Assembly (NCBI GenBank): GCA_035295745.1
Contig: DATGIL010000005.1
Span: forward strand, 115,360 to 179,359
Source: JAIQFL01 sp035295745
GTDB taxonomy: Bacteria; Acidobacteriota; Terriglobia; Bryobacterales; Bryobacteraceae
DNA: 64,000 nt
Direction of reading: 5' to 3'
Shown here piece after piece: positions 1-8,674 of this stretch. Under the pieces are notes generated by a model. That model ran no database searches, was not told the origin of the DNA, and saw only the letters and a program-made list of their open reading frames with translations. Numbering within the stretch: position 1 is the stretch's first letter; each line of letters starts with the position of its first letter. A program made the position numbers and the translations under genes.

Positions 1-219
1 CGTATTCCGGTCCGGCCTGTACTAAGCTGACGACCCTAAGACTGATTCTATACCAGCTCACGTGAACCGGCTGTGCGGATAAACTCGATCCCCAACCACG
101 CCGGGCATGTTCTATTTTCAGAATATTTTTCCGGAATTCTCCTGATCACCGTGTGGTTGGATCTAGTATAGTACTCACTTATCCGTTGCTATTTTTGTGA
201 AAGAAAGGACCCTCTAGCC

Positions 220-330
220 ATGAAAAAACTCGTGCTCGTCGCTTTGATTGCGCTCTCATTTGTAGCTGCCAGGCCGGTCAAACATGACGCGCCCATACCC
301 CAGTGCAGCCCTTGTCCCTGGGTGCGCTAG
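220..330 (+). CDS. Small exported peptide (36 aa), unknown
   Basis: A 36-residue reading frame opens with MKKLVLVALIALSFVAA, a short basic start followed by a hydrophobic stretch ending in Ala residues, as in a signal peptide. It is preceded by AGAAAGGA about ten bases upstream. The mature part would be about 18 residues, rich in Pro, with a CSPC motif and a final PWVR. No family is recognised. It lies 66 bases ahead of a seven-helix membrane protein on the same strand, so the two may share a transcript. Support is the leader-like N-terminus plus the ribosome site only; a frame this short could be chance. Confidence 0.45.
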   Translation: MKKLVLVALIALSFVAARPVKHDAPIPQCSPCPWVR

Positions 331-396
331 CTCCTAAGGAGAACGACATATCCAGCCAGCCCGGTGTTAGAATTACCTTTGTCAGAGGGGTTCGTG

Positions 397-1164
397 ATGT
401 CGGGCTTGGTTTATTCCGTTTTTGAATGGGCTTCCATCGTCGGCCTGTTGCTGTTGGCCGTCAGGCTCTACCAAACTCGATTAAATAAGCGCTATCCGGT
501 GTTTTTCGCTTACGTGCTGTTCCGCCTTCCGATGGCGGTTCTCGTTCTGAGCCTGCCTTTATCGTCCAACACATACTTTTATTTTTGGGTTTTCACCGAG
601 CCTTTTGTCTGGCTGTTCTACGTGTGGGTGGTCCTCGAACTATTCCGGCTGTCGTTATCGCGTCATCGGGGCCTCTACACGCTCGGAAAATGGGCAATGT
701 ATGTAGGAATGGTGATCTCAGTTTTCATTTCCATTCTCCTGGTCTTGCCCAAAATGAAACCCACGCCGGATTCCCGCCTGGTGGGATATATGATGGGGGC
801 GGACCGGGGAATTACCCTAAGTCTCGCAATTTTTGTGATTTTGATGTTGTTCCTATTGACCCGCTATCCGGTCCCGCTCAGCCGGAATGTCGTTTTGCAC
901 GTCACGCTTTATACTGTCTTTTTCCTCAGTAATACCTTAACGGTTCTCGCACAAAGCGTATTCGGCCTGCATCTGTACATGCCCATCGATCTTGGGCTGC
1001 TTGGTATTTCGACGATCTGCGTGATGGCGTGGCTCTGCTTCCTCGCCCCCGAGGGTGAGGATGTTCGCGTTAACATTCCGCACCTCGCCCCGGAAAATGA
1101 GCAGCGACTCCTGGGTCATCTGGATGCGTTGAACGCCACTCTCCTAAAGGCTGCCCAGAAATAA
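397..1164 (+). CDS. Seven-helix integral membrane protein, unknown function
   Basis: The 255-residue product has about seven hydrophobic segments spread over residues 8-220, followed by a hydrophilic tail of about 40 residues (near EGEDVRVNIPHLAPENEQ) that should face the cytoplasm. The ATG at 397 is preferred over the GTG at 364 because CAGAGGGG lies six bases upstream of it, while the GTG has no ribosome site at a usable distance. No catalytic motif or known domain is recognised. Its neighbours are a small exported peptide upstream and a single-helix protein downstream on the same strand. It could be a sensor or a small transporter; the sequence does not decide. Confidence 0.7.
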   Translation: MSGLVYSVFEWASIVGLLLLAVRLYQTRLNKRYPVFFAYVLFRLPMAVLVLSLPLSSNTYFYFWVFTEPFVWLFYVWVVLELFRLSLSRHRGLYTLGKWAMYVGMVISVFISILLVLPKMKPTPDSRLVGYMMGADRGITLSLAIFVILMLFLLTRYPVPLSRNVVLHVTLYTVFFLSNTLTVLAQSVFGLHLYMPIDLGLLGISTICVMAWLCFLAPEGEDVRVNIPHLAPENEQRLLGHLDALNATLLKAAQK

Positions 1165-1279
1165 TCTGCGCGTTACAGGCAATTCGCCCGATGCACATTT
1201 ATAGTACTAGCATTACCACCCCTCCCTTGATTTAGCGCCCGGAAATCATTATCCTCGAAGACGACGAAAGAACCGGCTG

Positions 1280-1813
1280 ATGGCATTAGTGATCGGGATC
1301 TCCGTGATTACCTGCTTGGCAATCGCCATGGCTCTGCCTTTATTGCTTCGAAAAGTTCCTGTGCATTTCAGCAGCCTTCCGTTGACTACGGAATGGATTG
1401 ATGAATTGTCTATCGAACGCTACCGGCCGATGCTTCGGCTGCTGGACGCGGCAGATCTGGAATTTCTGCGCACACAACCAGGCTTCTCACCGAAAATGGA
1501 AAGGAAACTGCGCGCCCAGCGATGCCAGATTTTCCGCGGTTATCTGCGCTGCCTGCGCGGGGATTTCGAACGAATTTGCACCACCATCAAGGTTTTGATG
1601 TTGCAGTCGAGAAATGACCGGCCGGATTTAGCCGCAGCGCTGGTTCGTCACCAGGTCACCTTCGCCCTGGGCATGGCCTCGGTAGAGGTTCGCCTGCTGC
1701 TTTACCGTTGGGGGCTCGGCGCCGTGGATGTGGCCGTACTCGTTCGCGTCTTCGAGCAAGTCAGAGTGGAACTCCGCGGAATGCTGCCCGTTGCCGCGGC
1801 TGCCGGCGCCTGA
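1280..1813 (+). CDS. Single-helix membrane-anchored hypothetical protein
   Basis: The 177-residue protein begins with a hydrophobic segment of about 20 residues (VIGISVITCLAIAMALPLLL) and continues as a charged, mostly helical cytosolic domain with many Arg residues (RKLRAQRCQIFRGYLRCLRGDFERI). It ends in a short Ala-rich tail. No enzyme motif or named domain is recognised. It follows the seven-helix protein on the same strand after 115 bases. Its stop is only five bases from the stop of the convergent SprT-like gene. The topology, one N-terminal anchor with a helical domain inside, would suit an accessory to the neighbouring membrane protein, but that is inference. Confidence 0.6.
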   Translation: MALVIGISVITCLAIAMALPLLLRKVPVHFSSLPLTTEWIDELSIERYRPMLRLLDAADLEFLRTQPGFSPKMERKLRAQRCQIFRGYLRCLRGDFERICTTIKVLMLQSRNDRPDLAAALVRHQVTFALGMASVEVRLLLYRWGLGAVDVAVLVRVFEQVRVELRGMLPVAAAAGA

Positions 1814-1818
1814 GCGAT

Positions 1819-2568
1819 TTACAACCGCTTCAAAAGCTCTTTGGCCTTTTCCAGTTCCGGAAACTGCTTCTCCGCCTGCCGGAATTCCTTAGTGTGCACC
1901 CTGCGCCGCACGCCCCTATGATCGACGGGGTAACGCAAGTGCAGCATCTCGTGAAACATCACATACTCTAGTGCCAGCAGCGGCACGCGCGGCTGATCGA
2001 AGATCCGGCTGATGATGATCGCGTTGTGTGAAGGATCGAAATGGCCCAGCATGCTGCGGGATCTTTGGCGGCTCCACCCGAGTTGCGGGCAGGCCATCAG
2101 TCTGTCGAAAAACCGCGCGTTCAGAGCGTCGAAGACCTCTCGCAAGTTCCGGAGCTGGCCCTGCGGTCCCGAAATGAACTTGCGCCCCCGGACCTGCCGC
2201 ACCAACTGCGCCTGGCGCCGCACGTCGCCGCGATTGAGGTAAACGCGGTACCGGTGTGCATGCTGCCGCGAGACGGGCTTTCGATACAGCTTGCCGAGCA
2301 GAATATACGCCAGAGCTTCCAGTACCGGCATTGGCGCTGCAGATAGCAAGTCGGAGATGCGTACGTGAAGGTGCCCATTCTCCAGCCTGATGAAGCTGTC
2401 GGCATTGGCGAACGGACAGAACTCGACGCGAAGCTGGGGCATCGGCGTGCGCGGCCGCAGGACGCGGAACACGCGAGCGAAGATCTGCTCTGGTGTTTCG
2501 TTATCTGAAAAGAGAGAGCCCTGAGTGCCCGGGAGCCACAGTCCATCGCCAAGGTCTGGCATCCTCAA
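1819..2568 (-). CDS. SprT-like zinc metalloprotein
   Basis: The 249-residue protein carries HEMLH at residues 206-210, the HExxH zinc-binding signature, within a C-terminal half that resembles SprT-like domains (FDALNARFFDRL early in the domain, then the HExxH helix and a basic segment ending near EFRQAEKQFPELEKAKELL). SprT-like proteins are putative metallopeptidases; in eukaryotes the related Spartan cleaves DNA-protein crosslinks, but bacterial roles are poorly defined. The N-terminal 110 residues are less recognisable. A second Met two codons in (MPDLGD) is an alternative start. The gene is convergent with the upstream hypothetical and is followed on its 5' side by the REP-like array. Confidence 0.7.
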   Translation of the reverse strand: MRMPDLGDGLWLPGTQGSLFSDNETPEQIFARVFRVLRPRTPMPQLRVEFCPFANADSFIRLENGHLHVRISDLLSAAPMPVLEALAYILLGKLYRKPVSRQHAHRYRVYLNRGDVRRQAQLVRQVRGRKFISGPQGQLRNLREVFDALNARFFDRLMACPQLGWSRQRSRSMLGHFDPSHNAIIISRIFDQPRVPLLALEYVMFHEMLHLRYPVDHRGVRRRVHTKEFRQAEKQFPELEKAKELLKRL

Positions 2569-2646
2569 ACATCTTAGCTCGCGCGGATGTGGGATATGCT
2601 CGTTTGCGTGCGGGGACTACTTTGAAGTCGTAGCTAAGTGGGCGGT

Positions 2647-3250
2647 TTCAGAAGTCCGCCGGGTATCGCCAGATCGCTTGCTGACGCGCGCGGCTCGCAA
2701 GCGCACGTATCGCGCGAACGTATTTGGGTAACTTACGAGCCGCGACCGTGAGGGAGTGATTTTTGGAGCGATCGGGACGTCGCTGCTGACGCGCGCGGCT
2801 CGCAACGAGCCACGACCGTGAGGGAGTGATTTTCGGAGCGATCGGGACTGTCGCTTGCTGACGCGCGCGGCTCGCAACGAGCCACAACCGTGAGGGAGTG
2901 ATTTCGGAGCGATCGGGACTGTCGCTTGCTGAAACGCGCGCGGCTCGCAACGAGCCACGACCGTGAGGGAGTGATTTTCGGAGCGATCGGGACTGTCGCT
3001 GCTGACGCAAAGCGGCTCGCAACGAGCCGCGACCGTGAGGGAGTGATTTTCGGAGCGATCGGGACGTCGCTGCTGACGCAACACGGCTCGCAACGAGCCG
3101 CGACCGTGAGGGAGTGATTTTCGAAGCGATCGGGATTGTCGCTGCTGACGCAAAGCGGCTCGCAACGAGCCGCGACCGTGAGGGAGTGATTTTCGGAGCG
3201 ATCGGGATGGTCGCTTGCTGACGCGCGCAGCTCGCAACGAGCATCCACGA
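2647..3250. repeat. REP-like tandem array, seven ~70-73 bp units
   Basis: The motif CCGTGAGGGAGTGAT recurs seven times, with successive spacings of 70, 72, 73, 72, 71 and 72 bases between about 2746 and 3189. Each unit also holds GCTGACGC, CGGCTCGCAACGAGCC and GGAGCGATCGGGA. The core GCGGCTCG-CAA-CGAGCCGC (for example 3012-3030) can form an 8-bp stem with a 3-base loop. A longer composite unit at 2673-2756 includes a linker with CGTATCGCGCGAACGTATTTGG. Related pieces occur at six other intergenic sites in the window. Frames run open through the array in several phases on the minus strand because the repeat lacks stops; these are not taken as genes. Confidence 0.9.
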
Positions 3251-3264
3251 AACGATGCACGAAG

Positions 3265-4164
3265 CTAGCCCGCCATACGGGCGAAATCTTCTTTCCACAA
3301 AAGGATCAGCGTTCTTACTGCCGCGTCACGGGGAGACGCGAGATGCGAAATTCCAAGCTCGACGGCCGTCTTGATTCCGCGTATCGGCCTGAAAGCGACG
3401 CCAGAGTGTCGCGCGCCGCGAGTGCAAGCCGGCGCCAGGGTCCACCCCATTCCGGCAGCGACCGCATCCAGCAGTTTACCGTGATCGGGAACAGTGTGCC
3501 GGATATCGGGACTCATCGCTCGCCCGATGATTGACAGGATGTAGTCGTGGCACAAGGGCGCGATCAAACGCGGCCAGAACACGAGCGGCTGGTCTTTCAA
3601 CTCCGCAAGGGCGATCGCGCGCCGCCCCGCCAACCTGTGGTTTGTGGGCAGTCCGATCATCAAGGGCTCGGATTTCAGCGCTTCGAAGCGAATCCCCTCG
3701 GACGGCTCGGCTTTGTGTCCGTAGGCGATGTCGATCTCTCCCGTGCGCAAACCTTGAGCATGCTCGGCCACTGGCGCCTCGCGGATTGCGAATCGGATAT
3801 GCGGCATCGCGGCATGCAGCTTGCGGGTGATGCTCGCGAAATTGTGGAAGGAAGAGCACGGCTCGAACGCGATGCTGATGGTCTCCTTGCCCGAGATGAT
3901 CTGCTGTGCGATGCGCGTGGCGCGATCCAAACACTGCAGCGTCTCCCGCGCCTCTTTGAGGAAAGATTCTCCGGCTGCCGTTAGTCTCACCGCAGGCCGT
4001 GTGGTTGCCAGCAAGGGCACCCCGAGAATCCTTTCCAACGAGCGGATCTGGCGGCTCACGACCGGCTGTGTCACGCGTAGAGCAGCCGCCGCCCGCCCGA
4101 AATGCCGTTCGCCCGCGACCGCGACGAAGTAACGTAGATGACGTAATTCCAGATCGTCGGTCAT
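3265..4164 (-). CDS. LysR-family transcriptional regulator
   Basis: The 299-residue protein starts with a classic LysR winged helix-turn-helix (residues about 6-65: LRHLRYFVAVAGERHFGRAA, then TQPVVSRQIRSLE) and continues with a substrate-binding-like effector domain (about 90-295). Length is typical of the family. It is divergent from the SnoaL-like gene, with 148 bases between the two starts, the usual arrangement in which a LysR protein controls the neighbour and itself. The inducer cannot be read from the sequence. The gene's 3' end lies about 15 bases from the REP-like array, which may sit in or next to its terminator region. Confidence 0.92.
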   Translation of the reverse strand: MTDDLELRHLRYFVAVAGERHFGRAAAALRVTQPVVSRQIRSLERILGVPLLATTRPAVRLTAAGESFLKEARETLQCLDRATRIAQQIISGKETISIAFEPCSSFHNFASITRKLHAAMPHIRFAIREAPVAEHAQGLRTGEIDIAYGHKAEPSEGIRFEALKSEPLMIGLPTNHRLAGRRAIALAELKDQPLVFWPRLIAPLCHDYILSIIGRAMSPDIRHTVPDHGKLLDAVAAGMGWTLAPACTRGARHSGVAFRPIRGIKTAVELGISHLASPRDAAVRTLILLWKEDFARMAG

Positions 4165-4312
4165 GCCTTTCAGACATTACATCATGCCCGATAAGCATTG
4201 GACATCGACTCTCGGCATTGCTAAAACGAATCAAGGAACACAAAAGCGCGCGAGAACATAAGACCGCCATGGCCCGTCTGCCATTTTGGTTTGGAAAACC
4301 GAGAGATCACAC

Positions 4313-4726
4313 ATGCCAACCGACCTGAACCCGGAACAGATGAAGCAGTTTGTACGCGACCACTTCGAAGAATTCGTGAATAAGCGGAATGCTGCCGTGA
4401 TCCGTAAAAACATGACGCCCGACTTCTACGACCACGACGGCCCGGGCGGAAAGCCAACCGGCATCGATGGCGACGAGCAGATGATGATCGCCATGTACGA
4501 TGCCATGCCCGACTTGCGCATCTCCATCGAGGAACTGATTGCCGAGGGCGACAGAGTGGTCTGCCGCAATATCTGGCGATGGACGGGCAAAGGCGGGAGC
4601 CAGATGCAATTCCATGGATTCGTGCTCTGGCGCTTCGAGGGCGGCAAAATCGCCGAGCGATGGGCCACTGTGACCGCCGCGTCCGAAGCTCCTGCCTGGC
4701 CGGCGCGGGACGTCAAAGGCGCATGA
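4313..4726 (+). CDS. SnoaL-like (NTF2-fold) protein
   Basis: The 137-residue product has the length and pattern of SnoaL-like proteins: an N-terminal helix (EQMKQFVRDHFEEFVNK), a DFYDHDGPGG loop, a central DLRISIEELIAEGDRVVCRN stretch and FEGGKIAERWAT near the end. SnoaL relatives act as polyketide or ester cyclases, or only as small-molecule binders, so no reaction is assigned. The ATG at 4313 is chosen over an upstream in-frame ATG at 4286 because GAGAGA lies just ahead and the protein then starts where the family usually does. It is divergent from the LysR gene and ends 20 bases from the convergent pirin gene. Confidence 0.82.
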   Translation: MPTDLNPEQMKQFVRDHFEEFVNKRNAAVIRKNMTPDFYDHDGPGGKPTGIDGDEQMMIAMYDAMPDLRISIEELIAEGDRVVCRNIWRWTGKGGSQMQFHGFVLWRFEGGKIAERWATVTAASEAPAWPARDVKGA

Positions 4727-4746
4727 ACGCCGGCCCAGCGTTTTTC

Positions 4747-5649
4747 CTATTTCTTCAGGAAAGTTCCCTTGTCGAGTTCCTGGAACGCCTGCCGGAGTTG
4801 CTCCTGCGTGTTCATCACGATGGGGCCATACCAAGCCACCGGCTCCTGGAGCGGCTTCCCTGAGACCAGCAGGAAACGAATCCCGTCCTCGCCCGCCTGC
4901 ACCGTGACCTCATCGCCATTGTCGAAGAGCACCAGTGACCGATTGTCCGCCTTCGAGGGAGGCGCAGTATCGAGCCATCCGACTGCTTCGGTTGGCACTT
5001 CCAGCGGCCCCGAGGCATTGCAGAACTTCCCGCTTCCCCCAAACACATAGGCGAAGGCATGGCGCGTGGTCTCTACCGGCAGAGATTTCCTGTGGCCGGG
5101 CGAGACCGAGACGTCCAGATAAACCGGATCGGCAGCGATCCCGTCCACCGGTCCGGACTTGCCCCAAAAACTCCCGCAGACGATCCGGACGTGCGTACCA
5201 TCGTCGTCGGTAACTTCCGGAATCTCGTCCGATTTCACTTCCTGGTAGCGCGGAGCGGTCATTTTCAGCGATGCAGGCAGGTTGGCCCATAACTGGAATC
5301 CATGCATCCGGCCCGACTGATCGCCCTTGGGCATTTCCTGGTGGATAATGCCGCTACCCGCCGTCATCCACTGCACATCCCCAGCCGCGATGGCGCCGCG
5401 ATTTCCCATGCTGTCGCCGTGCTCCACGGTTCCCGCCAGCACGTAGGTAATCGTCTCGATGCCGCGATGCGGATGCCACGGAAAGCCGGCGAGGTAATCC
5501 TCAGGAACATCGTTACGAAAATCGTCCAGAAGCAGGAAGGGATCGAACTCGGACGTCTGTCCGAATCCAAATGCACGCCGCAGATGCACCCCGGCGCCCT
5601 CCAGGGTGGGCTTAGCCTGAATCAATCGCTTTACCGGCCGGATAGACAT
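4747..5649 (-). CDS. Pirin-family bicupin protein
   Basis: The 300-residue protein matches pirin in length and motifs. HPHRGIET at residues 59-66 gives two metal ligands (His59, His61), and IIHQEMP supplies His103 and Glu105, the same spacing as the four iron ligands known from human pirin. The second cupin (about 160-290) lacks these ligands, as is normal. Some bacterial pirins have quercetin dioxygenase activity; others act as protein partners, so the substrate is open. It is convergent with the SnoaL-like gene. The start codon has AGGAGGAAT-like sequence directly upstream on the minus strand, supporting this start. Confidence 0.9.
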   Translation of the reverse strand: MSIRPVKRLIQAKPTLEGAGVHLRRAFGFGQTSEFDPFLLLDDFRNDVPEDYLAGFPWHPHRGIETITYVLAGTVEHGDSMGNRGAIAAGDVQWMTAGSGIIHQEMPKGDQSGRMHGFQLWANLPASLKMTAPRYQEVKSDEIPEVTDDDGTHVRIVCGSFWGKSGPVDGIAADPVYLDVSVSPGHRKSLPVETTRHAFAYVFGGSGKFCNASGPLEVPTEAVGWLDTAPPSKADNRSLVLFDNGDEVTVQAGEDGIRFLLVSGKPLQEPVAWYGPIVMNTQEQLRQAFQELDKGTFLKK

Positions 5650-5718
5650 CTCGATTCCTCCTGATACCTAGAGTGTACCGGGTGCGGCCGAGTTTCACGC
5701 AGAAGCAAAACGGCGAAA

Positions 5719-6939
5719 CTAATCCTTGCGCGAGGGCGGCGAATTCTTACTGGCGAACAGCAGATTGGAGGGCTGCCGCCGGAATCCGTAGCCGATCTGG
5801 AAATTCAACGGCTTGTGGTCGGGCTCCTCGTACGCCTTGCGCAGATCCGGTTGCTCCAGCCAGCGGAAACTACCGTACGGGCGGACATATTCGCCATAAA
5901 GCTGCACGTGCCAGGGCTGTTCACGGAAAAAGTGGTACGGAATCCCGGAATCGTCCTGCAGAACCGCCGCGCTCCTGGCGAGCACCTCGTCCCGAATGAT
6001 CGAGAATTCAGGGTGGTGCGTCATGTAGGACGTCGCCTTGAAGTACGTCGTCACACCCTTAAGTCCATCAAGGTAGGTCAAGAAGCCCTTGTTGTCCTTC
6101 ATCTTGACGTCGGACAAGTTGATCGAGAAGTAGTACAGCTGGTGCACCGAATGGTCGGCGTCGGTCTGAAATTCGATCTGCACTCCCCGGTTGCCGATCT
6201 CTCCGGCAGGAATCTCGCCCCGCGCTGTCACCTTGCCATCCGGGGCGATGCGCACCATGCGGTGTCCCAAAATCGTGTGATTGCTCCGCACCAACAATTG
6301 CACGATCGGCGAGAACAGTCCGTCCGTCACCTGTCCTCGGAATTGGCGGTCCATCTGGCGGGTAATGAAAAAGCTCCGTTGCAGTTCGTCGGCCAGCGTC
6401 TCACGGGTCTGCTCCAGAACGCGCGCCAGATTCTTGCCGGAAAGCTGCTTGGGCGTCGGCAGCGTGCCCGGCGGTTCCAGCGCCACCAGAACGTACGTCG
6501 AGTTCTTGGGAAAGAACACCGTAAGCATCAGGGCATCCGGACCGCTGAATGGATAGAACACCAGTGACTGTTGGATGGACGGCGTCGTCAACTCGTGCGC
6601 CTGGAATTCCCGCATGGACGGCAGAGTCTTCGATTCGATATTCGTCCACGCCTTATCGGTCTCGCGTCGATGGGCGATCCAGGCAGGCTCCTTCTCGAGT
6701 TCCAGGAACGGACTGTCTGGATTTCCCGGCAGGCCTGCCAGGAATCGTCCAACATCGTTGGCTTCCCGGCTGTGGGGCACGGGCTCGGGTGGCGGCTCCG
6801 CGGGAGCCGCAGTCTGCGCCACAGTCGTTGGAGTGTGGCCGCAGGAAATCAGCAGAAACGCCAGGGAGGCCCCTAGGGTCGTGCGCCAATCGAGGCTGAA
6901 TTGGCGAAAATCTCCGTTACGCGACATACGTGAGGACAT
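5719..6939 (-). CDS. Putative lipoprotein, unknown function
   Basis: The 406-residue protein has a long N-region, a hydrophobic stretch (GASLAFLLISC) and a lipobox-like LISC with Cys33 as the predicted lipidated residue. A Pro/Ala-rich linker follows (AAPAEPPPEPVP). The rest is a mixed alpha/beta domain containing SGPDALMLTVFFP, a possible beta-hairpin region around residues 245-275 and a C-terminal FQIGYGFRRQ. No enzyme family is recognised. It is divergent from the next gene; the 109-base gap between them contains a direct repeat that may be an operator. The true start may be the ATG four codons inside. Confidence 0.65.
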   Translation of the reverse strand: MSSRMSRNGDFRQFSLDWRTTLGASLAFLLISCGHTPTTVAQTAAPAEPPPEPVPHSREANDVGRFLAGLPGNPDSPFLELEKEPAWIAHRRETDKAWTNIESKTLPSMREFQAHELTTPSIQQSLVFYPFSGPDALMLTVFFPKNSTYVLVALEPPGTLPTPKQLSGKNLARVLEQTRETLADELQRSFFITRQMDRQFRGQVTDGLFSPIVQLLVRSNHTILGHRMVRIAPDGKVTARGEIPAGEIGNRGVQIEFQTDADHSVHQLYYFSINLSDVKMKDNKGFLTYLDGLKGVTTYFKATSYMTHHPEFSIIRDEVLARSAAVLQDDSGIPYHFFREQPWHVQLYGEYVRPYGSFRWLEQPDLRKAYEEPDHKPLNFQIGYGFRRQPSNLLFASKNSPPSRKD

Positions 6940-6958
6940 GCGAGGGTTGATACCAATA

Positions 6959-6994
6959 TAAATCGATTACACGTACTTTGTTAACTAAATCGAT
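6959..6994. promoter_or_regulatory. Direct repeat TAAATCGAT in a divergent promoter region
   Basis: TAAATCGAT occurs at 6959-6967 and again at 6986-6994, 27 bases start to start, in the gap between the divergent lipoprotein and ExbD-like genes. Each copy contains the palindrome ATCGAT. This AT-rich patch stands out from GC-rich surroundings and is where promoters for both genes should lie. An operator for an unknown regulator is possible. Confidence 0.3.
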
Positions 6995-7048
6995 CAGCCA
7001 TCAGTACTGACTCTCAAAAACTGGCGAACCACTCGTAGAATCAGGAGT

Positions 7049-7795
7049 ATGGCGTCAGCGATTCTGAAGGTGAGCGTATTTTCAAGCGGAGAGGTGCAAC
7101 TCGATGGCCATCCGGTAACTCTGCCCGGCCTGGCACAGGCAATGGACGCGGCGCCGAAAGGCGATGCGCTCGTCTGTTACTACCGCGAGAACGCTTCCGG
7201 AGAAGCGCCGCCAGCGGCAACAGAGGTGATGAAACTCATTGTCGACCGCCGTCTGCCCATCCGTCTCTCCACCAAGCCCGATTTCTCCGACGCGGTCACA
7301 ATGAAGACGGCAACCCCACTCGCAGGGGCGTTCGCCGCGATCCGCAAGCGCGCATCTGAGAGGCAATTGGTCGTACTGAGGCCGGACGGCCGTATTACGT
7401 CGCTTCCGGCAATGGCGAAAGATGCTGCTCCAGCAAAGGCGATCGAGGCAGTGGAGCGGATCCTCCCCTCCTCGGAGGCGCGGAATGTGGCCGTGATTGG
7501 CGATACCTCCTGGACCATGTCGCCAACGCCCAATCTGCAGGAGGCCAGTCGCGGCATCCCATTCTTCGGCATGCTGATGGGCTTCGCGGCAATTGGACAC
7601 GCAGTGTGGATCTTCGAAATCAGCACTCCTGCGGCATTGGCAGCGGCGTGCAGCGAGGCCGACCTGGTCATTGTCGACGGCGACCGTCTGGAGCGCCTGC
7701 CTTCAGGCTGGCAAAATCTGGTACGCTCTGTAATGCGAACTCCCCAGATTCTGGTGCATGATCGCGCGACGTTCCAGTTACGAAAAGTGCGGTGA
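7049..7795 (+). CDS. Hypothetical protein with ExbD/TolR-like N-terminal half
   Basis: The 248-residue protein has no signal peptide. Residues about 5-90 (VSVFSSGEVQLDGHPVTLPG, then DALVCYYRENASGE and VMKLIVDRRLPIRLS) resemble the periplasmic fold of ExbD/TolR, but without the N-terminal helix that ExbD needs, so a transport role is doubtful. Residues about 140-245 form a second alpha/beta region with IPFFGMLMGFAAIGHAVWIF and ADLVIVDGDRLERLP. No catalytic signature is seen. The ATG has AGGAG only one base upstream, which is too close for ideal initiation, so the start is not firm. Function unknown. Confidence 0.6.
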   Translation: MASAILKVSVFSSGEVQLDGHPVTLPGLAQAMDAAPKGDALVCYYRENASGEAPPAATEVMKLIVDRRLPIRLSTKPDFSDAVTMKTATPLAGAFAAIRKRASERQLVVLRPDGRITSLPAMAKDAAPAKAIEAVERILPSSEARNVAVIGDTSWTMSPTPNLQEASRGIPFFGMLMGFAAIGHAVWIFEISTPAALAAACSEADLVIVDGDRLERLPSGWQNLVRSVMRTPQILVHDRATFQLRKVR

Positions 7796-7898
7796 GTTCG
7801 GCAAGGCACATCGACGCCGGGGATCGCGTAAGGCACGGGGAAGAGCGGTATTCTCGACATTCCCGCAGTGCTCGTCGCGCCGGCGCCTCGTGATTGAC

Positions 7899-8501
7899 TC
7901 AGTTCTCGATGTTCAGCACGTCGAAGTGAAATCGCTCCGGCGGAAACAGAGTCGGCGCCTGCGGAATCAGGTGCGACCAGGTCTGATACGCCGAATCTGC
8001 AATCGTGGAATTTAAATAAAACAGAAACTGATTCGAGATGCAGTTAATCGGTGGAGGCTGCCGGAACGTCAGCCGCAACCCTACCGCTTTCTCCAACGCT
8101 ACCCCGTGCGTAGGGACCGCCTTGTCCACCAGCAGCGTCACGAAGCTGGCGCGATTGGCGTGCGGCCAGACATCCGGATGCAATAACTTACGCAGCGTAT
8201 CCTCGCACTCAAAAGTGATCTCGCACTGCCGGATCCACTCCAGGACTGACTCACCCCAAAGCCAGTGCGACAGCATCCCTTTGTACTGTTCCTTCAGTTG
8301 CAGCGCCAGGTCGTATCGCCGGCGATCCAGAATTACCTCATCCACGTCGCTCGCGGCCAACATATCGTCGGCTTCTGACATGACTGCGGCCAGATCGCCT
8401 TCGTCTTCGTCTCCGGAGTGCTCCGCGGCCGAGTGCACCAGCAAGGGCGGCAATTCGTGGGTCTTGCTTCCGGGTATCTCGATGTACCGTTCGTCCCTCA
8501 T
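7899..8501 (-). CDS. Hypothetical cytosolic protein, 200 aa
   Basis: The protein is soluble and acidic at its N-terminus (EHSGDEDEGDLAAVMSEADD), followed by a helical segment (DRRRYDLALQLKEQYKG) and a beta-rich C-terminal half with PINCISNQFLFYLNS and PPERFHFDVLNIEN. No known domain is recognised. It stands alone between the ExbD-like gene, with which it converges, and the divergent ROK kinase. The upstream gap contains a short perfect hairpin (8538-8554). Codon usage looks like that of its neighbours, so it is probably a real native gene of unknown role. Confidence 0.6.
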   Translation of the reverse strand: MRDERYIEIPGSKTHELPPLLVHSAAEHSGDEDEGDLAAVMSEADDMLAASDVDEVILDRRRYDLALQLKEQYKGMLSHWLWGESVLEWIRQCEITFECEDTLRKLLHPDVWPHANRASFVTLLVDKAVPTHGVALEKAVGLRLTFRQPPPINCISNQFLFYLNSTIADSAYQTWSHLIPQAPTLFPPERFHFDVLNIEN

Positions 8502-8537
8502 CTTTTGTGGCCTACCCTATCCCAATTACTAAGACGT

Positions 8538-8554
8538 AAAAGCGAGACGCTTTT
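8538..8554. other. Perfect short hairpin in a divergent gap
   Basis: AAAAGCG-AGA-CGCTTTT forms a 7-bp stem with a 3-base loop followed by GTTTC. It lies between two divergent starts, so a classical terminator role is unlikely unless there is an unseen transcript; an operator or RNA leader element is equally possible. Confidence 0.3.
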
Positions 8555-8674
8555 GTTTCAAGTTGTAGCACATCGAGTACCAAAGCGAGTAACAAAACTT
8601 TTCAATCGGCCCGATTGCCACGGCTGATGGAAACGTTAGCAAACACAGGCGTTGGCTGCTAAAGCCCCTGTGCT

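Noticed and set aside
2741..3243. CRISPR array
   Set aside because: Whole 70-73-base units are conserved, including the parts that would be spacers. No cas gene is nearby.
2617..3298. Three long minus-strand frames across the REP-like array
   Set aside because: They exist in all phases because the repeat lacks stops. Products are Arg/Ser-rich repeats without family resemblance, and repeat length is not a constant multiple of three.
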